From Rheinheimera soli (GTDB lineage Bacteria > Pseudomonadota > Gammaproteobacteria > Enterobacterales > Alteromonadaceae), in contig NZ_JAJOYU010000002.1 of assembly GCF_021290985.1 (NCBI RefSeq), forward strand, positions 1 to 64,000: 64,000 nt of DNA. The letters are read 5' to 3'. Position 1 is the stretch's first letter; each line of letters opens with the position of its first letter. The notes beneath the pieces are model-generated. The model did not search any database. It was not told the origin of the DNA and saw only the letters and a list, made by a program, of their open reading frames with translations. Below, one piece after another: positions 24,441 through 34,798 of this stretch. A program made the translations under genes and the position numbers.

Positions 24441-25604
24441 CTAAAGGTTTTGCTGTTGCCGTAAGGTTTTTGGCAAAGAAAAGGCCATTAAGGTGGCGCC
24501 TAAAGCCGCCACTGCAGCACTGACAAAAGTTAAAGTAGCGCCAGGTCCGTCAGCCCATAGTACTCCGGCACAATAAGCGCCAATAGCACCACCGCCGCCA
24601 TACACCACACCTGCATACAAAGCCTGGCCGCGGCTGCGCTGCGCTGGTGCAAAAAAGCTCTGAATAAACTGCATAGCGCAGCTGTGTGCCAACGCAAAAC
24701 TGGCGGCATGAAACAACATACTAAAAGCCAGCCAATACCAGTGCTCTGCCAGATAAGCCACAATAAGCCAGCGCACTATGGTCAGGCCATAACAAAAGGT
24801 CAGCAGTACACGATAACTAAAGCGGTTCAGCACCTTGCCTGCGTAAAAAAACGCGATAATTTCCGCAAGCACAGCCAGAGCTATCATCAAACCAGAGGTA
24901 ACACCGCTGTAGCCTAAATCGCGGCAATACAAAATAAAGAAACCGTAGAAAGGCGCAAAACTGATTTGCATTAAAAAAGTCGCAGCCATAAAACGTAAAA
25001 ACACCGGATGCTTAAACAGAGTTCTGAAGCGGATAGACTGCTGCCCTTCGGTGTTTTTCATCGTAAAAGACGGAAGTAAAAACAAAGTGCCAAGCAGCAA
25101 AGCCAGAAAAACCGTCGCGCCCCAGGGCAAAAATTCGGAGCCAAAATATTGCAACAACAACCCACCCAGCATGACGACCACTATGTAACCCACACTGCCA
25201 AAACTGCGGACCTTGCCATACACGCTGCTGTCATTATTCAGATAGTGAAAAGCACTGACTTCCAGCTGAGGCAAAATCGCAGTCCAGAATAAGCTGAATA
25301 AACCAAGACCAAATACCAATGGCCAATAACCCAGATCAACATAGCTGCTCAACCAGCCAATGGACGCCAGCACAGCGCCAAACCGCATGACGCTGATTGG
25401 ATCGCCTTTACGCTCGACCACCATAGCCCACAAGCTCGGGCCAATAATACGAGTGGTGGTGACTATCGCCAGTAGCAAGCCAATATCGTGAGAATTAAAA
25501 CCACGGCCATCGAGAAACATCGGCAGGTAAGGTACAAAAATGCCCAACACAGCAAAATACGCAAAGTAAGCAAGTCCCAGGGCTGGGGTGGTGGCAAGTT
25601 TCAT
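24441..25604 (-). CDS. MFS transporter, HcaT/LacY-like
   Basis: 387 residues with twelve hydrophobic segments and a repeated half. The start (LGLAYFAYFAVLGIFVPYLPMFLDGRGF) and AQRSRGQALYAGVVYGGGGAIGAYCAGVLW near the end are like the 3-phenylpropionate transporter family (HcaT). The actual substrate is unknown. It is 46 bp upstream of the NAD-kinase-like gene and may be in the same transcript. It replaces yfcA/mepA in the E. coli order. Confidence 0.85.
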   Translation of the reverse strand: MKLATTPALGLAYFAYFAVLGIFVPYLPMFLDGRGFNSHDIGLLLAIVTTTRIIGPSLWAMVVERKGDPISVMRFGAVLASIGWLSSYVDLGYWPLVFGLGLFSLFWTAILPQLEVSAFHYLNNDSSVYGKVRSFGSVGYIVVVMLGGLLLQYFGSEFLPWGATVFLALLLGTLFLLPSFTMKNTEGQQSIRFRTLFKHPVFLRFMAATFLMQISFAPFYGFFILYCRDLGYSGVTSGLMIALAVLAEIIAFFYAGKVLNRFSYRVLLTFCYGLTIVRWLIVAYLAEHWYWLAFSMLFHAASFALAHSCAMQFIQSFFAPAQRSRGQALYAGVVYGGGGAIGAYCAGVLWADGPGATLTFVSAAVAALGATLMAFSLPKTLRQQQNL

Positions 25605-25655
25605 CAGATTTCCACTACAAAATTAAAAGCACATCACCGCGATGTACAAAAACAA

Positions 25656-25676
25656 AACGCCGCATAAAGCGACGTT
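25656..25676 (-). terminator. Terminator of aroC
   Basis: On the minus strand AACGTCGC and GCGGCGTT (25656-25663 / 25669-25676, one G-T pair) flank TTTAT. TTGTTTTTG follows. Confidence 0.75.
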
Positions 25677-25695
25677 TCTATTCTATCCCAAAGCG

Positions 25696-26796
25696 TTACG
25701 GCTGCCTTGCAATATCTGGTGTCGTAACTATGACATCAGCATTTTGAGCTCTGTGACGTAGGAAATGATCCATCAGCACTATCGCCAGCATGGCTTCAGC
25801 AATAGGCACTGCACGAATGCCGACACAAGGGTCGTGACGGCCTTTGGTGATCATCTCTGTTTCTTCACCGCTGGTGGTAATAGTTTTACCCGGAATGCTG
25901 ATACTGGAGGTAGGTTTTAACGCAATGCTGACGTTAATGTCCTGACCTGACGTAATACCACCTAAAGTGCCACCTGCATGATTCGCGCTAAAGCCCTCTA
26001 AGCGCAATTCATCGCGATGGGTAGAGCCACGCTGCTCTACCACAGCAAAACCATCGCCAATTTCTACAGCCTTAACCGCATTAATACTCATCATGGCATG
26101 GGCTATATCCGCATCAATCCGGTCGAACACCGGCTCGCCCCAACCTACAGGCACACCGGACGCCACCACATTAATACGGGCACCAACTGAATCACCGTCT
26201 TTTTTCAGTTGACGCATATACTCATCTAACTGCTCCAGCACATCGACATCAGGACAGAAAAAGGCGTTTTGCTCTACTTGATCCCAATCCAACTTTTGCG
26301 CTTTCACAGGGCCAAGCTGCGCCAGATAACCACGAATTTCAATCCCAAATTTGGCTTTTAAGTACTGCTTGGCGATAGCACCTGCTGCGACACGCACCGC
26401 AGTTTCACGAGCGGACGAACGGCCGCCCCCACGGTAATCGCGAATACCGAATTTATGCCAGTAGGTGTAATCCGCATGACCTGGACGGAACAGATCTTTA
26501 ATAGCTGAGTAATCCTGTGAACGCTGATCGGTATTTTCAATCAACAAGCCTATGGATGCGCCCGTGCTATAGCCTTCAAACACACCGGATAAAATTTTGA
26601 CGATATCGTCTTCGCGACGTGCTGTGGTGTAACGTGAAGTGCCGGGTTTGCGTCTGTCCAGCTCAAGCTGAATTTGCTCCAGATCGAGCTTTAAGCCGGG
26701 CGGCAAACCATCCACTATGCCACCAATGGCCGGGCCATGGCTTTCACCAAAGGTGGTCACTTTAAACAGTTGGCCTATAGAATTACCCGACATCAT
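25696..26796 (-). CDS. aroC: Chorismate synthase
   Basis: 366 residues. It turns EPSP into chorismate with reduced FMN, the last common step to aromatic amino acids. Signatures visible: [18 protein letters not shown] near the N-terminus, [13 protein letters not shown], and DLRSFAKRT-like [16 protein letters not shown] at the C-terminal side. Two ATG codons in a row open the gene. It is 71 bp downstream of prmB, the usual partner, and they are probably co-transcribed. Confidence 0.97.
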   Translation of the reverse strand: MMSGNSIGQLFKVTTFGESHGPAIGGIVDGLPPGLKLDLEQIQLELDRRKPGTSRYTTARREDDIVKILSGVFEGYSTGASIGLLIENTDQRSQDYSAIKDLFRPGHADYTYWHKFGIRDYRGGGRSSARETAVRVAAGAIAKQYLKAKFGIEIRGYLAQLGPVKAQKLDWDQVEQNAFFCPDVDVLEQLDEYMRQLKKDGDSVGARINVVASGVPVGWGEPVFDRIDADIAHAMMSINAVKAVEIGDGFAVVEQRGSTHRDELRLEGFSANHAGGTLGGITSGQDINVSIALKPTSSISIPGKTITTSGEETEMITKGRHDPCVGIRAVPIAEAMLAIVLMDHFLRHRAQNADVIVTTPDIARQP

Positions 26797-26867
26797 TCAC
26801 CCCTGCGTATCTTTGTATTTTCTGAAAATTAAGCTTCTAAATTGTGGTTCAAAACTGTGTTTCAAAA

Positions 26868-27815
26868 CTATGCAACAAAACTATCCTGATGTTTCACCAG
26901 GTCGGCTTTGCTAATAGCAAACACACCTAAACCACCACGTTCAAATTCCAGCCATTGTAAGGGCAGATCCGGATACAGTTCTTGCAGCGCCACCATGCTA
27001 TTACCCACTTCACAAATCAGCCAGCCGCCGTCGTTTAGATGCTCTGCAGCTTCAGCCAAAATACGGCGAGTAAGTTCTAAACCATCATGGCCAGAAGCTA
27101 AACCTAATTCAGGCTCGTGATGGTATTCATCCGGCAAGTCGGCCATATCTTCAGCATCAACGTAAGGCGGATTTGTCACAATCAAATCATAGGTCTGGCC
27201 TTTAATGGCGTTATAGCCATCAGACAACATAGGAAACACCTGATGTTCCAGCTCATGCTGTTCAATGTTAAATATCGCCACATCGAGCGCTTCTTCACTG
27301 ATATCCAGCGCATCCACTTCGGCATTCGGGAACTGTTTAGCACAAGCAATAGCAATACAGCCTGAGCCTGTGCACAAATCTAAAATACGTGCCGGTTCAT
27401 GTTCTTTAAACCAGGGCTCGAAGCTTCTATTAATCAGCTCGCCTATAGGAGAACGTGGCACCAACACCCGCTCGTCGACATAAAAACTTAAGCCACAGAA
27501 AAAAGCTTGCTGAGTTAAATAAGCGGCCGGAATTCGTTGTTCAATGCGTTGCAATAACAAATCACAAAAAACTTTGGCTTCAGAGCTGGTAACGCGCAGC
27601 GGCAACAGGTTTTCAGTGATGCGCGCCATATCCAGACTATGAGCCAGCAATAAAGCCGCTTCATCCCATGGATTGTCGGTACCGTGGCCAAAATAGATAT
27701 GGGCTTTATTAAACTGGCTGACAGACCAGCGTAACCAGTCGTGGATGGAATGCAGCTGGCGGATGGCTTCGTCGATAATTTCCGCAGTCAGATGGCTACT
27801 TTGATGCTCTGTCAT
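26868..27815 (-). CDS. prmB: Ribosomal protein L3 N5-glutamine methyltransferase
   Basis: 315 residues. The SAM-binding loop [13 protein letters not shown] is at ~145-157, and the catalytic NPPY at 215-218 (VTNPPYVD) holds the glutamine. PrmB methylates ribosomal protein L3 at Gln150. The N-terminal helical domain ([23 protein letters not shown]) matches PrmB rather than PrmC. Its position between aroC and divergent smrB is the same as in E. coli. Confidence 0.96.
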   Translation of the reverse strand: MTEHQSSHLTAEIIDEAIRQLHSIHDWLRWSVSQFNKAHIYFGHGTDNPWDEAALLLAHSLDMARITENLLPLRVTSSEAKVFCDLLLQRIEQRIPAAYLTQQAFFCGLSFYVDERVLVPRSPIGELINRSFEPWFKEHEPARILDLCTGSGCIAIACAKQFPNAEVDALDISEEALDVAIFNIEQHELEHQVFPMLSDGYNAIKGQTYDLIVTNPPYVDAEDMADLPDEYHHEPELGLASGHDGLELTRRILAEAAEHLNDGGWLICEVGNSMVALQELYPDLPLQWLEFERGGLGVFAISKADLVKHQDSFVA

Positions 27816-27850
27816 TGTGTTTTACTCTAGTGATTGGTTAGACTTCGGGC

Positions 27851-28387
27851 ATGCGAAAAAAAACACCAGTTCCAGATCTTCCAGATGATGAAAAACAGCT
27901 GTTCCGTGACTCGGTAACAGGCGCACGCCCCTTGCAGCAGGACAAGATACCTTTTGCCCGCCAACCCGGCAAGGTCAGAATGGCCGCCACTTTAACAAAT
28001 AGCAGTCCAGATAGCCATTTGTTTTACTTTTCCGATCAGTACGAAGGTTTTTTAAGCGACGGCTCTACCCTGGCTTTTGTTCAGACAGGTGACGACCCAA
28101 CCTTAGCCCGGCAATTGAAGCGAGGCGAGTTTCGCCCGGCCGTAGTACTGGATTTACATGGCTTAACTCAGCTACAGGCCAAAACCGAACTGGCTGGCTT
28201 ATTGGCTTATTGCGAACAACAGCATTTTAACTGTGCTTGTGTGGTGCATGGCAAAGGTTTGGGCATTCTGGCAAAAAGAGTACCGAATTGGCTGGTGCAG
28301 CACCCTAATGTGCGGGCTTTTCATACGGCCCCAACAGAATGGGGCCGGGATGGTGCTTTGCTGGTATTGCTCAGGACACCGACTTAA
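27851..28387 (+). CDS. smrB: SmrB, Smr-domain endonuclease of ribosome rescue
   Basis: 178 residues. The Smr domain has VLDLHGLTQLQAK (~97-109), the VVHGKGLGILAKRV loop and a terminal WGRDGALLVLLR. E. coli SmrB cuts mRNA between collided ribosomes. The N-terminal extension with basic residues is usual. It is divergent from prmB (35 bp apart) and its 3' end overlaps sixA by 17 bp. Confidence 0.94.
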   Translation: MRKKTPVPDLPDDEKQLFRDSVTGARPLQQDKIPFARQPGKVRMAATLTNSSPDSHLFYFSDQYEGFLSDGSTLAFVQTGDDPTLARQLKRGEFRPAVVLDLHGLTQLQAKTELAGLLAYCEQQHFNCACVVHGKGLGILAKRVPNWLVQHPNVRAFHTAPTEWGRDGALLVLLRTPT

Positions 28388-28862
28388 CCAGATGGATCAT
28401 GCTGGGGCAGGCATACTCCAGTAACATTCCTCTGTGCTGATGGTAATCAATACAAGCCACACCTGCAGTATCAAAAATTGGCGCCTGGCCACTACGGGTA
28501 AAAGCTTCCACCAAAAAACTGACCAGTGGCATATGGGATACCAACAGGATTTTCGCCTGCGGGTTTTCGGCATACAGCATGTCAAGAAAATCGACCACTA
28601 ACTGTGCGTTGCCTTCAGGCACCAGATCTGTATTCAGTTCAACAACATGACTCGACAGCCCTTTTTGCACTAAAACTGCGGCGGTTTGCACAGTCCTGCG
28701 ATAAGGGCTGGAGAAAATCCGGTCAAATGCACTATAGTGGTGATGCAGCCATTCTGCCATTTCACAGACTTCGGCCTGACCTGCTGCTGTTAATTGTCGT
28801 TCACTGTCGCTCAAGTACTGCGGTTCAGCTTCACCGTGCCGCATAATAACCAAATTAACCAT
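28371..28862 (-). CDS. sixA: Phosphohistidine phosphatase SixA
   Basis: 163 residues. The phosphatase motif is VIMRHGEAEP (His9), with SSPYRRTVQTA and the second catalytic histidine in LLVSHMPLV. SixA removes phosphate from histidine phosphotransfer domains; in E. coli it acts on NPr of the nitrogen PTS and on ArcB. Order smrB-sixA-(...)-fadJ is kept from E. coli. The overlap with smrB is tail to tail. Confidence 0.93.
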   Translation of the reverse strand: MVNLVIMRHGEAEPQYLSDSERQLTAAGQAEVCEMAEWLHHHYSAFDRIFSSPYRRTVQTAAVLVQKGLSSHVVELNTDLVPEGNAQLVVDFLDMLYAENPQAKILLVSHMPLVSFLVEAFTRSGQAPIFDTAGVACIDYHQHRGMLLEYACPSMIHLVKSVS

Positions 28863-29034
28863 TGTTGCTACCAGTTACAACTTCGCGACGCTCGCGAAAA
28901 GAGTGCGCTATGATAATGAAAGTTAATGCCGACAGTAACTGCTAATAAAGCATAAAATTGCGTTACTATATTCCTAATCGCTATGATGAACCCTCGCATT
29001 CCGTATTTTCAGGGTTCCCGTCACGAGGCATAAA

Positions 29035-31806
29035 TTGAAAAAAAGCCAGTTAATGCAAAGCCCTAACGACAAGCGTCAGTACTTGGCGCTGACTTTAGCC
29101 AATGATCTGCCTGTACTCTTAGTGCATCAACAAGACGCAGAAAAAAGTGCTGCTGCCCTGACAATTAACGTCGGACATTTTGACGATCCGGCCGAACGGC
29201 AGGGTTTGGCGCACTTTTTGGAGCATATGCTGTTTTTGGGCACTGAAAAATATCCGGACGCCGGTGAGTACCAGCATTTTATTAATCATCATGGCGGCAG
29301 CCACAATGCCTGGACAGGTACTGAGCACAGCAGCTTTTTCTTTGACATTGATTCAGATTACTTTGAACTGGCGTTGGACAGGTTTGCCGATATGTTTCGC
29401 GCGCCGTTGTTTCACGCCGATTACATTGAAAAAGAGCGTCAGGCCATTGAAGCTGAGTTTTCACTCAAACTCAAAGACGACAGCAGACGCATTTATCAGG
29501 TCCATAAAGAAACTGTCAATCCGGCCCACCCTTTTGCCAAGTTTTCAGTCGGTAATTTACTGACCTTGTGTGATACCCCAGAACAAAGCCTGCAGCAGGC
29601 GGTGCAGCAGTTTTTTAAAAGCCAATACGGCACCCGCCGCATGAGCTTGTGCCTGGTCTCTCCTTTGCCCTTAGAACAACTGGAACAGCTGGTTCATCAG
29701 TATTTTGATGCCTTACCCAATGATGTTTGTGCCAAAGCACCGCTGTCGCAGCCTTTGTATCTGGCTGAACATCAAGCTCTGCAACTGGATATAGAACCTC
29801 ACAAATTTAGCCAGCGGCTGGTTGCCAGCTTTGCGTTGCCGGATATCCAGCCCTGGTACAAATACAAACTGATTTCTTTTTTGGCACATTTATTAGGTGA
29901 CGAAGGTCCCGGCTCTTTACTGGCTTTTATAAAAGACAACGGCTGGGTGAACCAGCTCAGTGCAGGCGGAGGCATAGACGGCAGTAATTACAAAGATTTC
30001 ACTTTGTCGTTTGAGCTGACAGAACAAGGCGTATCTGCCAAAGAGCACATTATTGAAGCTTTGTTTGGTCAGTTGCAATTACTGCGTCAGTCGCCATTCC
30101 CAGAGCATTTGTTTCTGGAACGTCAGCGTTTAGTGCAGTGGAGCTATTTGTATCAGGAGCCAAGCACAGCGTTGCAGGGAGCCTGCGATTTGTCAGTCAA
30201 TATGCAACATTATCCGGTGGATGATTATGTCTATGGTGACTATCGTATGGACTTGCCGCCAGAAGCTTTGTACCGCGAACTGCTGGGACATTTCAGACCA
30301 GGCAATATGAGGGTAATGTTTATTGCCCCTGAAATTAAAGCCAACCGGGAAGCACGCTGGTATCAAACGCCATATAGTGTGCAACCACTACAACAAAGCC
30401 AGATCAATAACTACCTGCAGGCAGGAGTCCCCGCAAGCAGTCATCTGCCGCAAAGTAATCCCTATCTGGTCACAGAGCTCAACTTGCTGGCCGATACCGA
30501 TCATATGGCCAAACCTGTGTTAGTGGCGAAAGAAACCGGCTTTAAATTATGGTTTAAAGCCGACACTGACTTTAAAACCCCAAAAGGCCATATTTTTGTT
30601 CAGCTGAATTTACCTAACTGCATTGGTTCTGTAAGTCAGATGGCCTGCAGCCGTTTGTGGCTGGAGTTGTTTCAGGATCAAATCAACGAAAGCTTTTATG
30701 CCGCCACTACGGCGGGCCTGACTTATCATTTGCATGTGCAGCATAACGGCATCAGTCTGCACAGCAGCGGTTTAGCAGGCAATCAAATTAAATTAGTCGC
30801 TGATTTACTGGCTCAGATGGCCTTTTGCCAGTTTGATGAACAACGTTTTGATGAAATCAAACGCCAGTTAATTCGGCACTGGCAAAATCACAGCAAAAAT
30901 AAACCTGTGTCCAAATTATTCAGCCAGCTGTCCTCATTGTTACAGCCTTTGAACCCGGATATTGATCAACTGGCAGCGGCGTTACAGCAACAAAGCTTCA
31001 GCACTTTTCAACAGTTTCACCAGCAACTGCTGAAACAGGTGCATCTGGAAGCTTTTATGCTGGGCAATTGGCATAAAAAAGACCCAGAGCAGTTAAGTCA
31101 GGCTTTAAAATCCTGGCTTGCAGAACAGCAACAAGGTGAAGCTTTGCCCCGTCAGCGTTATAACACAGAGGGCATAGGGCCTGTCTGGGTCAAGGTGCCT
31201 GTTGAGCACAGTGATCAGGCGCTGGTGATTTATTTACCATCACGGCAAAAGCGCCCTGTGGATATGGCGCTGTTTATGTTGGCCAATCATTTACTCTCTC
31301 CGGAATACTTCCATGTTCTGCGCACAGAACAGCAATTGGGTTATCTGGTGGGTACAGGCTATGTGCCAATGAATCTGTTGCCAGGCATCGCTTTTTATAT
31401 TCAAAGCCCCGCGGCCTCATGCGCTGATTTGTACAAAGCCACTTTGGCCTTCTACAAAAACTTTCTATCAGAGCTTGAAGAGCTGGACGAAGAAGAGTTC
31501 GTGCAGATGAAACAAGGCTTGGCCACGCAAATCAAAGAGCGCGACAGCAGCTTAGGTGCGAGAGCAAAACGGCTTTGGCTTGCCATAGGCCAGGGCGACC
31601 ATCAGTTTGATTTAAATGAACAGATAGAACGGGCACTGGAACAGCTCAGTCTGAACGATTTTATCGCATTTTTTTACCAGTTATTGGCGCCGGACTACGA
31701 TGCTATTTTTCTGGCTACAGGAGATAAACCGGACCACAGTCATTTAACTGAACAAAACCCGTTCAATTTATTAGAGAAATTACCTTTATTGTCGGAATGG
31801 CTTTGA
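29035..31806 (+). CDS. Insulinase-family zinc protease (pitrilysin-like)
   Basis: 923 residues, the size of protease III. The inverted zinc motif is HFLEH (His60, Glu63, His64), with the third ligand Glu near residue 140 in AEFSLKLKDDSRR. Four M16 repeats follow, and the second half has RTEQQLGYLVGTG, the usual substrate-clasping segment. The chosen start is TTG, with GAGG six bases upstream; an in-frame ATG six codons later has no such site. There is no signal peptide, so it appears cytoplasmic, unlike E. coli PtrA. Confidence 0.92.
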   Translation: MKKSQLMQSPNDKRQYLALTLANDLPVLLVHQQDAEKSAAALTINVGHFDDPAERQGLAHFLEHMLFLGTEKYPDAGEYQHFINHHGGSHNAWTGTEHSSFFFDIDSDYFELALDRFADMFRAPLFHADYIEKERQAIEAEFSLKLKDDSRRIYQVHKETVNPAHPFAKFSVGNLLTLCDTPEQSLQQAVQQFFKSQYGTRRMSLCLVSPLPLEQLEQLVHQYFDALPNDVCAKAPLSQPLYLAEHQALQLDIEPHKFSQRLVASFALPDIQPWYKYKLISFLAHLLGDEGPGSLLAFIKDNGWVNQLSAGGGIDGSNYKDFTLSFELTEQGVSAKEHIIEALFGQLQLLRQSPFPEHLFLERQRLVQWSYLYQEPSTALQGACDLSVNMQHYPVDDYVYGDYRMDLPPEALYRELLGHFRPGNMRVMFIAPEIKANREARWYQTPYSVQPLQQSQINNYLQAGVPASSHLPQSNPYLVTELNLLADTDHMAKPVLVAKETGFKLWFKADTDFKTPKGHIFVQLNLPNCIGSVSQMACSRLWLELFQDQINESFYAATTAGLTYHLHVQHNGISLHSSGLAGNQIKLVADLLAQMAFCQFDEQRFDEIKRQLIRHWQNHSKNKPVSKLFSQLSSLLQPLNPDIDQLAAALQQQSFSTFQQFHQQLLKQVHLEAFMLGNWHKKDPEQLSQALKSWLAEQQQGEALPRQRYNTEGIGPVWVKVPVEHSDQALVIYLPSRQKRPVDMALFMLANHLLSPEYFHVLRTEQQLGYLVGTGYVPMNLLPGIAFYIQSPAASCADLYKATLAFYKNFLSELEELDEEEFVQMKQGLATQIKERDSSLGARAKRLWLAIGQGDHQFDLNEQIERALEQLSLNDFIAFFYQLLAPDYDAIFLATGDKPDHSHLTEQNPFNLLEKLPLLSEWL

Positions 31807-31860
31807 CAGTGCGTACAACATTGGTTAACGTGAATTGACATCCATTAAAAAAGTCTGACT

Positions 31861-34098
31861 GTGCGCCTTACTCCTGTTTTATTGCTGCCATTGAGCCTTG
31901 TTATGACTGCGCCTTTGCCTGTATTTGCTGCAGGCTGGGAGCAGTTGCAACCTTATGTGCTGACAGTGATCTCCGCCCTTTCTATAGTCGCCCTGACGCT
32001 GGCTCATCTGAGCATAGTGCGGATGCGACGTTATCAATCCAAACTGGAACAAAGTGAAGAGCGTTTACGTTTGTCGTTGTGGGGCAGCGGCGATGAATTA
32101 TGGGACTGGGATATGCAGGCAGGCCAGCTGTACCGATCCAGTTCCTGGCATCAACCTCTGGAGAAACCAGGTGACAGCCAGCAATTTCCACCGAATCGTT
32201 CTGAGATCCATCCACAGGATGTAGAAAGAGTCACCAGTTCTTTGAAGCAACATATGCATGGCATGACGCCTATTTTTGAATCCAGTTACCGAATTAAAGC
32301 CGCTAATGGCCAATGGCTTTGGGTACTGGACAGAGGCAAAGTGGTGCAGTTAAACGAACAAGGTCAGGCAATACGGATGACCGGCACCTTAAAAAATATT
32401 CAGCAGTTAAAAGAAACCGAAGAGCGTTTAAGCTTATTTGCCCGCTGTCTGGATAATATCTCTGATGCGGTGATGGTCTGTGATACCAATTTTACGCTAT
32501 TAGAAGTGAATCCGGCCTTTGTCAGCATGACAGGAAAAAGCCGTGAATCTGTGTTGCACAGCGTGTTTGAACTGAGCCTCTACCCTGCCCGCTTTTTACA
32601 TGAAATCCGTCAGGCGTTGTTAGAGCAAGGCTATTGGGCCGGTGAAATTGAAGATAAACGCCATAACGGCGAATTGTTTCAGGCTGAGCTTAGTTTTGAT
32701 GTGATTAAAGACGAACTGGGTCAGGTACAACAGTTTGTTGGTGTAGTTTCTGATATCAGTGAGCGGAAAAAACGCGAAGCCGAACTAAATCGTTTAGCAG
32801 ACACAGACACCTTAACAGGCTTACCAAACCGTGCACGTTTTTCCAGTCATTTGACTCAACTGGTGCGGGAACAGGTAGAGCATGCACTTCTGGTATTCGA
32901 TTTAGACAACTTCAAAAAAATTAACGACTCACTTGGCCATGAGCTCGGCGATACCTTATTGTGTAAATTATCCGAGCGTTTAAGCCTGTTCACCCGCTTT
33001 AAAGCAAAGTTATACCGCTTAGGGGGTGACGAATTCGCAGTGCTGCTGGAAAACACCAATGATATTCACAGTATTACCAGTCTGGCTAAAGACTTACTGA
33101 AACAAATTAACCTGCCCTTTTTTATCGAGCAGCACGAACTGGCGATCACCAGCAGTATTGGCATCGTTTTGTATCCGGAAGATGGCCACGACCCTCAGGC
33201 ACTGCTGCGAAATGCAGATACGGCTATGTACCATGCCAAACACGAAGGCGCTAACCGTTACCTGTTTTTTAATGACTCGATGAACAAACTGGCAGTGAAA
33301 CGATTGCAGGTGGAAAACCTGATCCGCCATGGCTTAAAAGAAGATTACTTCACAGTGTTTTATCAGCCGAAAATGGACATAGTCACAGGTCAACTGGTGG
33401 GTATGGAAGCTTTAGTGCGTTTTATCACACCGAAAAAAGGCTTAATCAGCCCGGCTTCTTTTATTCCGGTGGCAGAAGAAACAGGCCAAATTCTTGAAAT
33501 CGGTGAAGTGGTTTTGCAAAAAACCTGCGAAGACGTCAAACGCTGGATAGATATGGGCTTATTTCATGGCCGCGTTGCCGTGAACTTGTCCGCCAAGCAG
33601 TTTATGCTGCCGTTTTTATGTGAGCAGATAGATGACATTCTGCAGCGCTCTGAACTGCCCTCTTATCATCTGGAACTGGAAATCACTGAAGGTACCGTTA
33701 TGCAGTCGCCAACACTGGCGATCGATACCATGAAGAAGCTACGGGCCCGTGGTATTCATCTGGCGATGGATGACTTTGGTACCGGCTATTCCTCTTTGGC
33801 TTATTTAAAACAGTTTCCGCTCAATACCTTAAAAATCGATAAAGCTTTTATCGACGATATGAATACGGCTCGTGGCCGCAATATGGTGGACACTATAGTC
33901 ACCATAGCGCATAACCTGAACCTGACGGTAGTAGCGGAAGGGGTAGAACAAGCTGAGCAGTTACAACAGCTCAAGCAGCTGCGCTGTGAGATTATTCAGG
34001 GCTATTTCTATAGTAAGCCGTTGTCGGCTCATGATTTTGGTTTGTTCTTAAAACAGCAGAAACAACAAAAACCAAAACTGACTGCAGTGCCAGGTTAA
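31861..34098 (+). CDS. Membrane PAS-PAS-GGDEF-EAL cyclic-di-GMP enzyme
   Basis: 745 residues, GTG start. A signal-like segment (1-24) and one membrane helix (~30-52) come first. Two PAS domains follow (~65-185 and 192-305). The GGDEF domain is intact (RLGGDEF, 388-392) and lacks the RxxD inhibitory site. The EAL domain has EALVR (516-520), NLSAKQF, ITEGTVM, DDFGTGYSS, KIDKAFI and EGVE. So both synthesis and breakdown of cyclic di-GMP look possible, with PAS input choosing. It follows the insulinase gene by 54 bp on the same strand. Confidence 0.92.
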   Translation: MRLTPVLLLPLSLVMTAPLPVFAAGWEQLQPYVLTVISALSIVALTLAHLSIVRMRRYQSKLEQSEERLRLSLWGSGDELWDWDMQAGQLYRSSSWHQPLEKPGDSQQFPPNRSEIHPQDVERVTSSLKQHMHGMTPIFESSYRIKAANGQWLWVLDRGKVVQLNEQGQAIRMTGTLKNIQQLKETEERLSLFARCLDNISDAVMVCDTNFTLLEVNPAFVSMTGKSRESVLHSVFELSLYPARFLHEIRQALLEQGYWAGEIEDKRHNGELFQAELSFDVIKDELGQVQQFVGVVSDISERKKREAELNRLADTDTLTGLPNRARFSSHLTQLVREQVEHALLVFDLDNFKKINDSLGHELGDTLLCKLSERLSLFTRFKAKLYRLGGDEFAVLLENTNDIHSITSLAKDLLKQINLPFFIEQHELAITSSIGIVLYPEDGHDPQALLRNADTAMYHAKHEGANRYLFFNDSMNKLAVKRLQVENLIRHGLKEDYFTVFYQPKMDIVTGQLVGMEALVRFITPKKGLISPASFIPVAEETGQILEIGEVVLQKTCEDVKRWIDMGLFHGRVAVNLSAKQFMLPFLCEQIDDILQRSELPSYHLELEITEGTVMQSPTLAIDTMKKLRARGIHLAMDDFGTGYSSLAYLKQFPLNTLKIDKAFIDDMNTARGRNMVDTIVTIAHNLNLTVVAEGVEQAEQLQQLKQLRCEIIQGYFYSKPLSAHDFGLFLKQQKQQKPKLTAVPG

Positions 34099-34147
34099 AA
34101 AGGTCTTGGGGCTTTAGCCAGACAGCATCCATAACATAAAACAAAAA

Positions 34148-34194
34148 AGGGTTAGTTCAGATCCAATACCAAGTACTGGATCTGAGCTAACCCT
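34148..34194 (-). terminator. Long hairpin terminator between the GGDEF gene and maoP
   Basis: Eighteen-base arms (34148-34165 and 34177-34194) match with one G-T pair around an 11-base loop. On the minus strand it is followed by TTTTTT, so it terminates maoP. It can also block the convergent transcript. Confidence 0.85.
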
Positions 34195-34213
34195 CTCTTC
34201 AGAGTGTTACTTT

Positions 34214-34561
34214 TTAATCTGCGTCGTTATCTACAAACGAGAAGTCTTCGCCACCATCTGCAATACGCTTCTTACCAAATACGGTATGAAATTTGCGTTT
34301 TTCCTGCAAACGTTGCTTGTACTTCAACCAGACTTTTTCATACTGACTGGCTGCTTCCTGTTCGCCTTTGCAAACAGCGATAAAACGTTGTTCTTCTTCA
34401 TTGACTGGCTGGCGTGAGCCTGCTTCCAGTTCCTGCATGGCGTTGCCATGTTTTTCCAGCAGATTACCCTCTGCCAGAGTAAAGCGCCCGGACCTGGTGA
34501 ATCCCTTTGGGAAATTCTGGTCATCGAAAAAGCGACGATTAGCGACAAAACTTTGCTGCAT
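34214..34561 (-). CDS. maoP: MaoP (YifE/DUF413), Ori macrodomain organisation protein
   Basis: 115 residues from the ATG with GAGGA upstream; a GTG just before it is an alternative. Compared from memory with E. coli YifE/MaoP (112 residues), it shares FDDQNFPKGFTRSGRFTLAE, LLEKHGNAMQELEAG, EEEQRFIAVCKGE and the KRKFHTVFG box. MaoP acts with the DNA site maoS to confine Ori-region DNA mobility in E. coli. Here it is a single gene. Whether a maoS-like site lies upstream (34562-34800) could not be told. Confidence 0.85.
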   Translation of the reverse strand: MQQSFVANRRFFDDQNFPKGFTRSGRFTLAEGNLLEKHGNAMQELEAGSRQPVNEEEQRFIAVCKGEQEAASQYEKVWLKYKQRLQEKRKFHTVFGKKRIADGGEDFSFVDNDAD

Positions 34562-34616
34562 CACTTTTTTCCTCTAATTTTGTTGTATCTACAGCTATCC
34601 GAATCAAACTGTGCGC

Positions 34617-34645
34617 AGTATGGTAAACAAAATCAGACTCGTCAA
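34617..34645 (-). promoter_or_regulatory. Predicted maoP promoter
   Basis: Minus-strand TTGACG (34640-34645), a 17-base spacer and CATACT (34617-34622). The -35 box has one mismatch from consensus and the -10 box has two. It lies ~60 bases before the start codon. Confidence 0.4.
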
Positions 34646-34798
34646 ACAAAAATTTTGCTTTGTCAAAAGAAATGATTTTGTAATGCCTCGGAAGACACAT
34701 TTTGCTCAGAAAATAATCGCAACTGGTTGACGAATAACCCTTTTAATCCGTCCAAATTGCAAATTTTGATACGTAATGAATATCAGGCAGGATCAATG

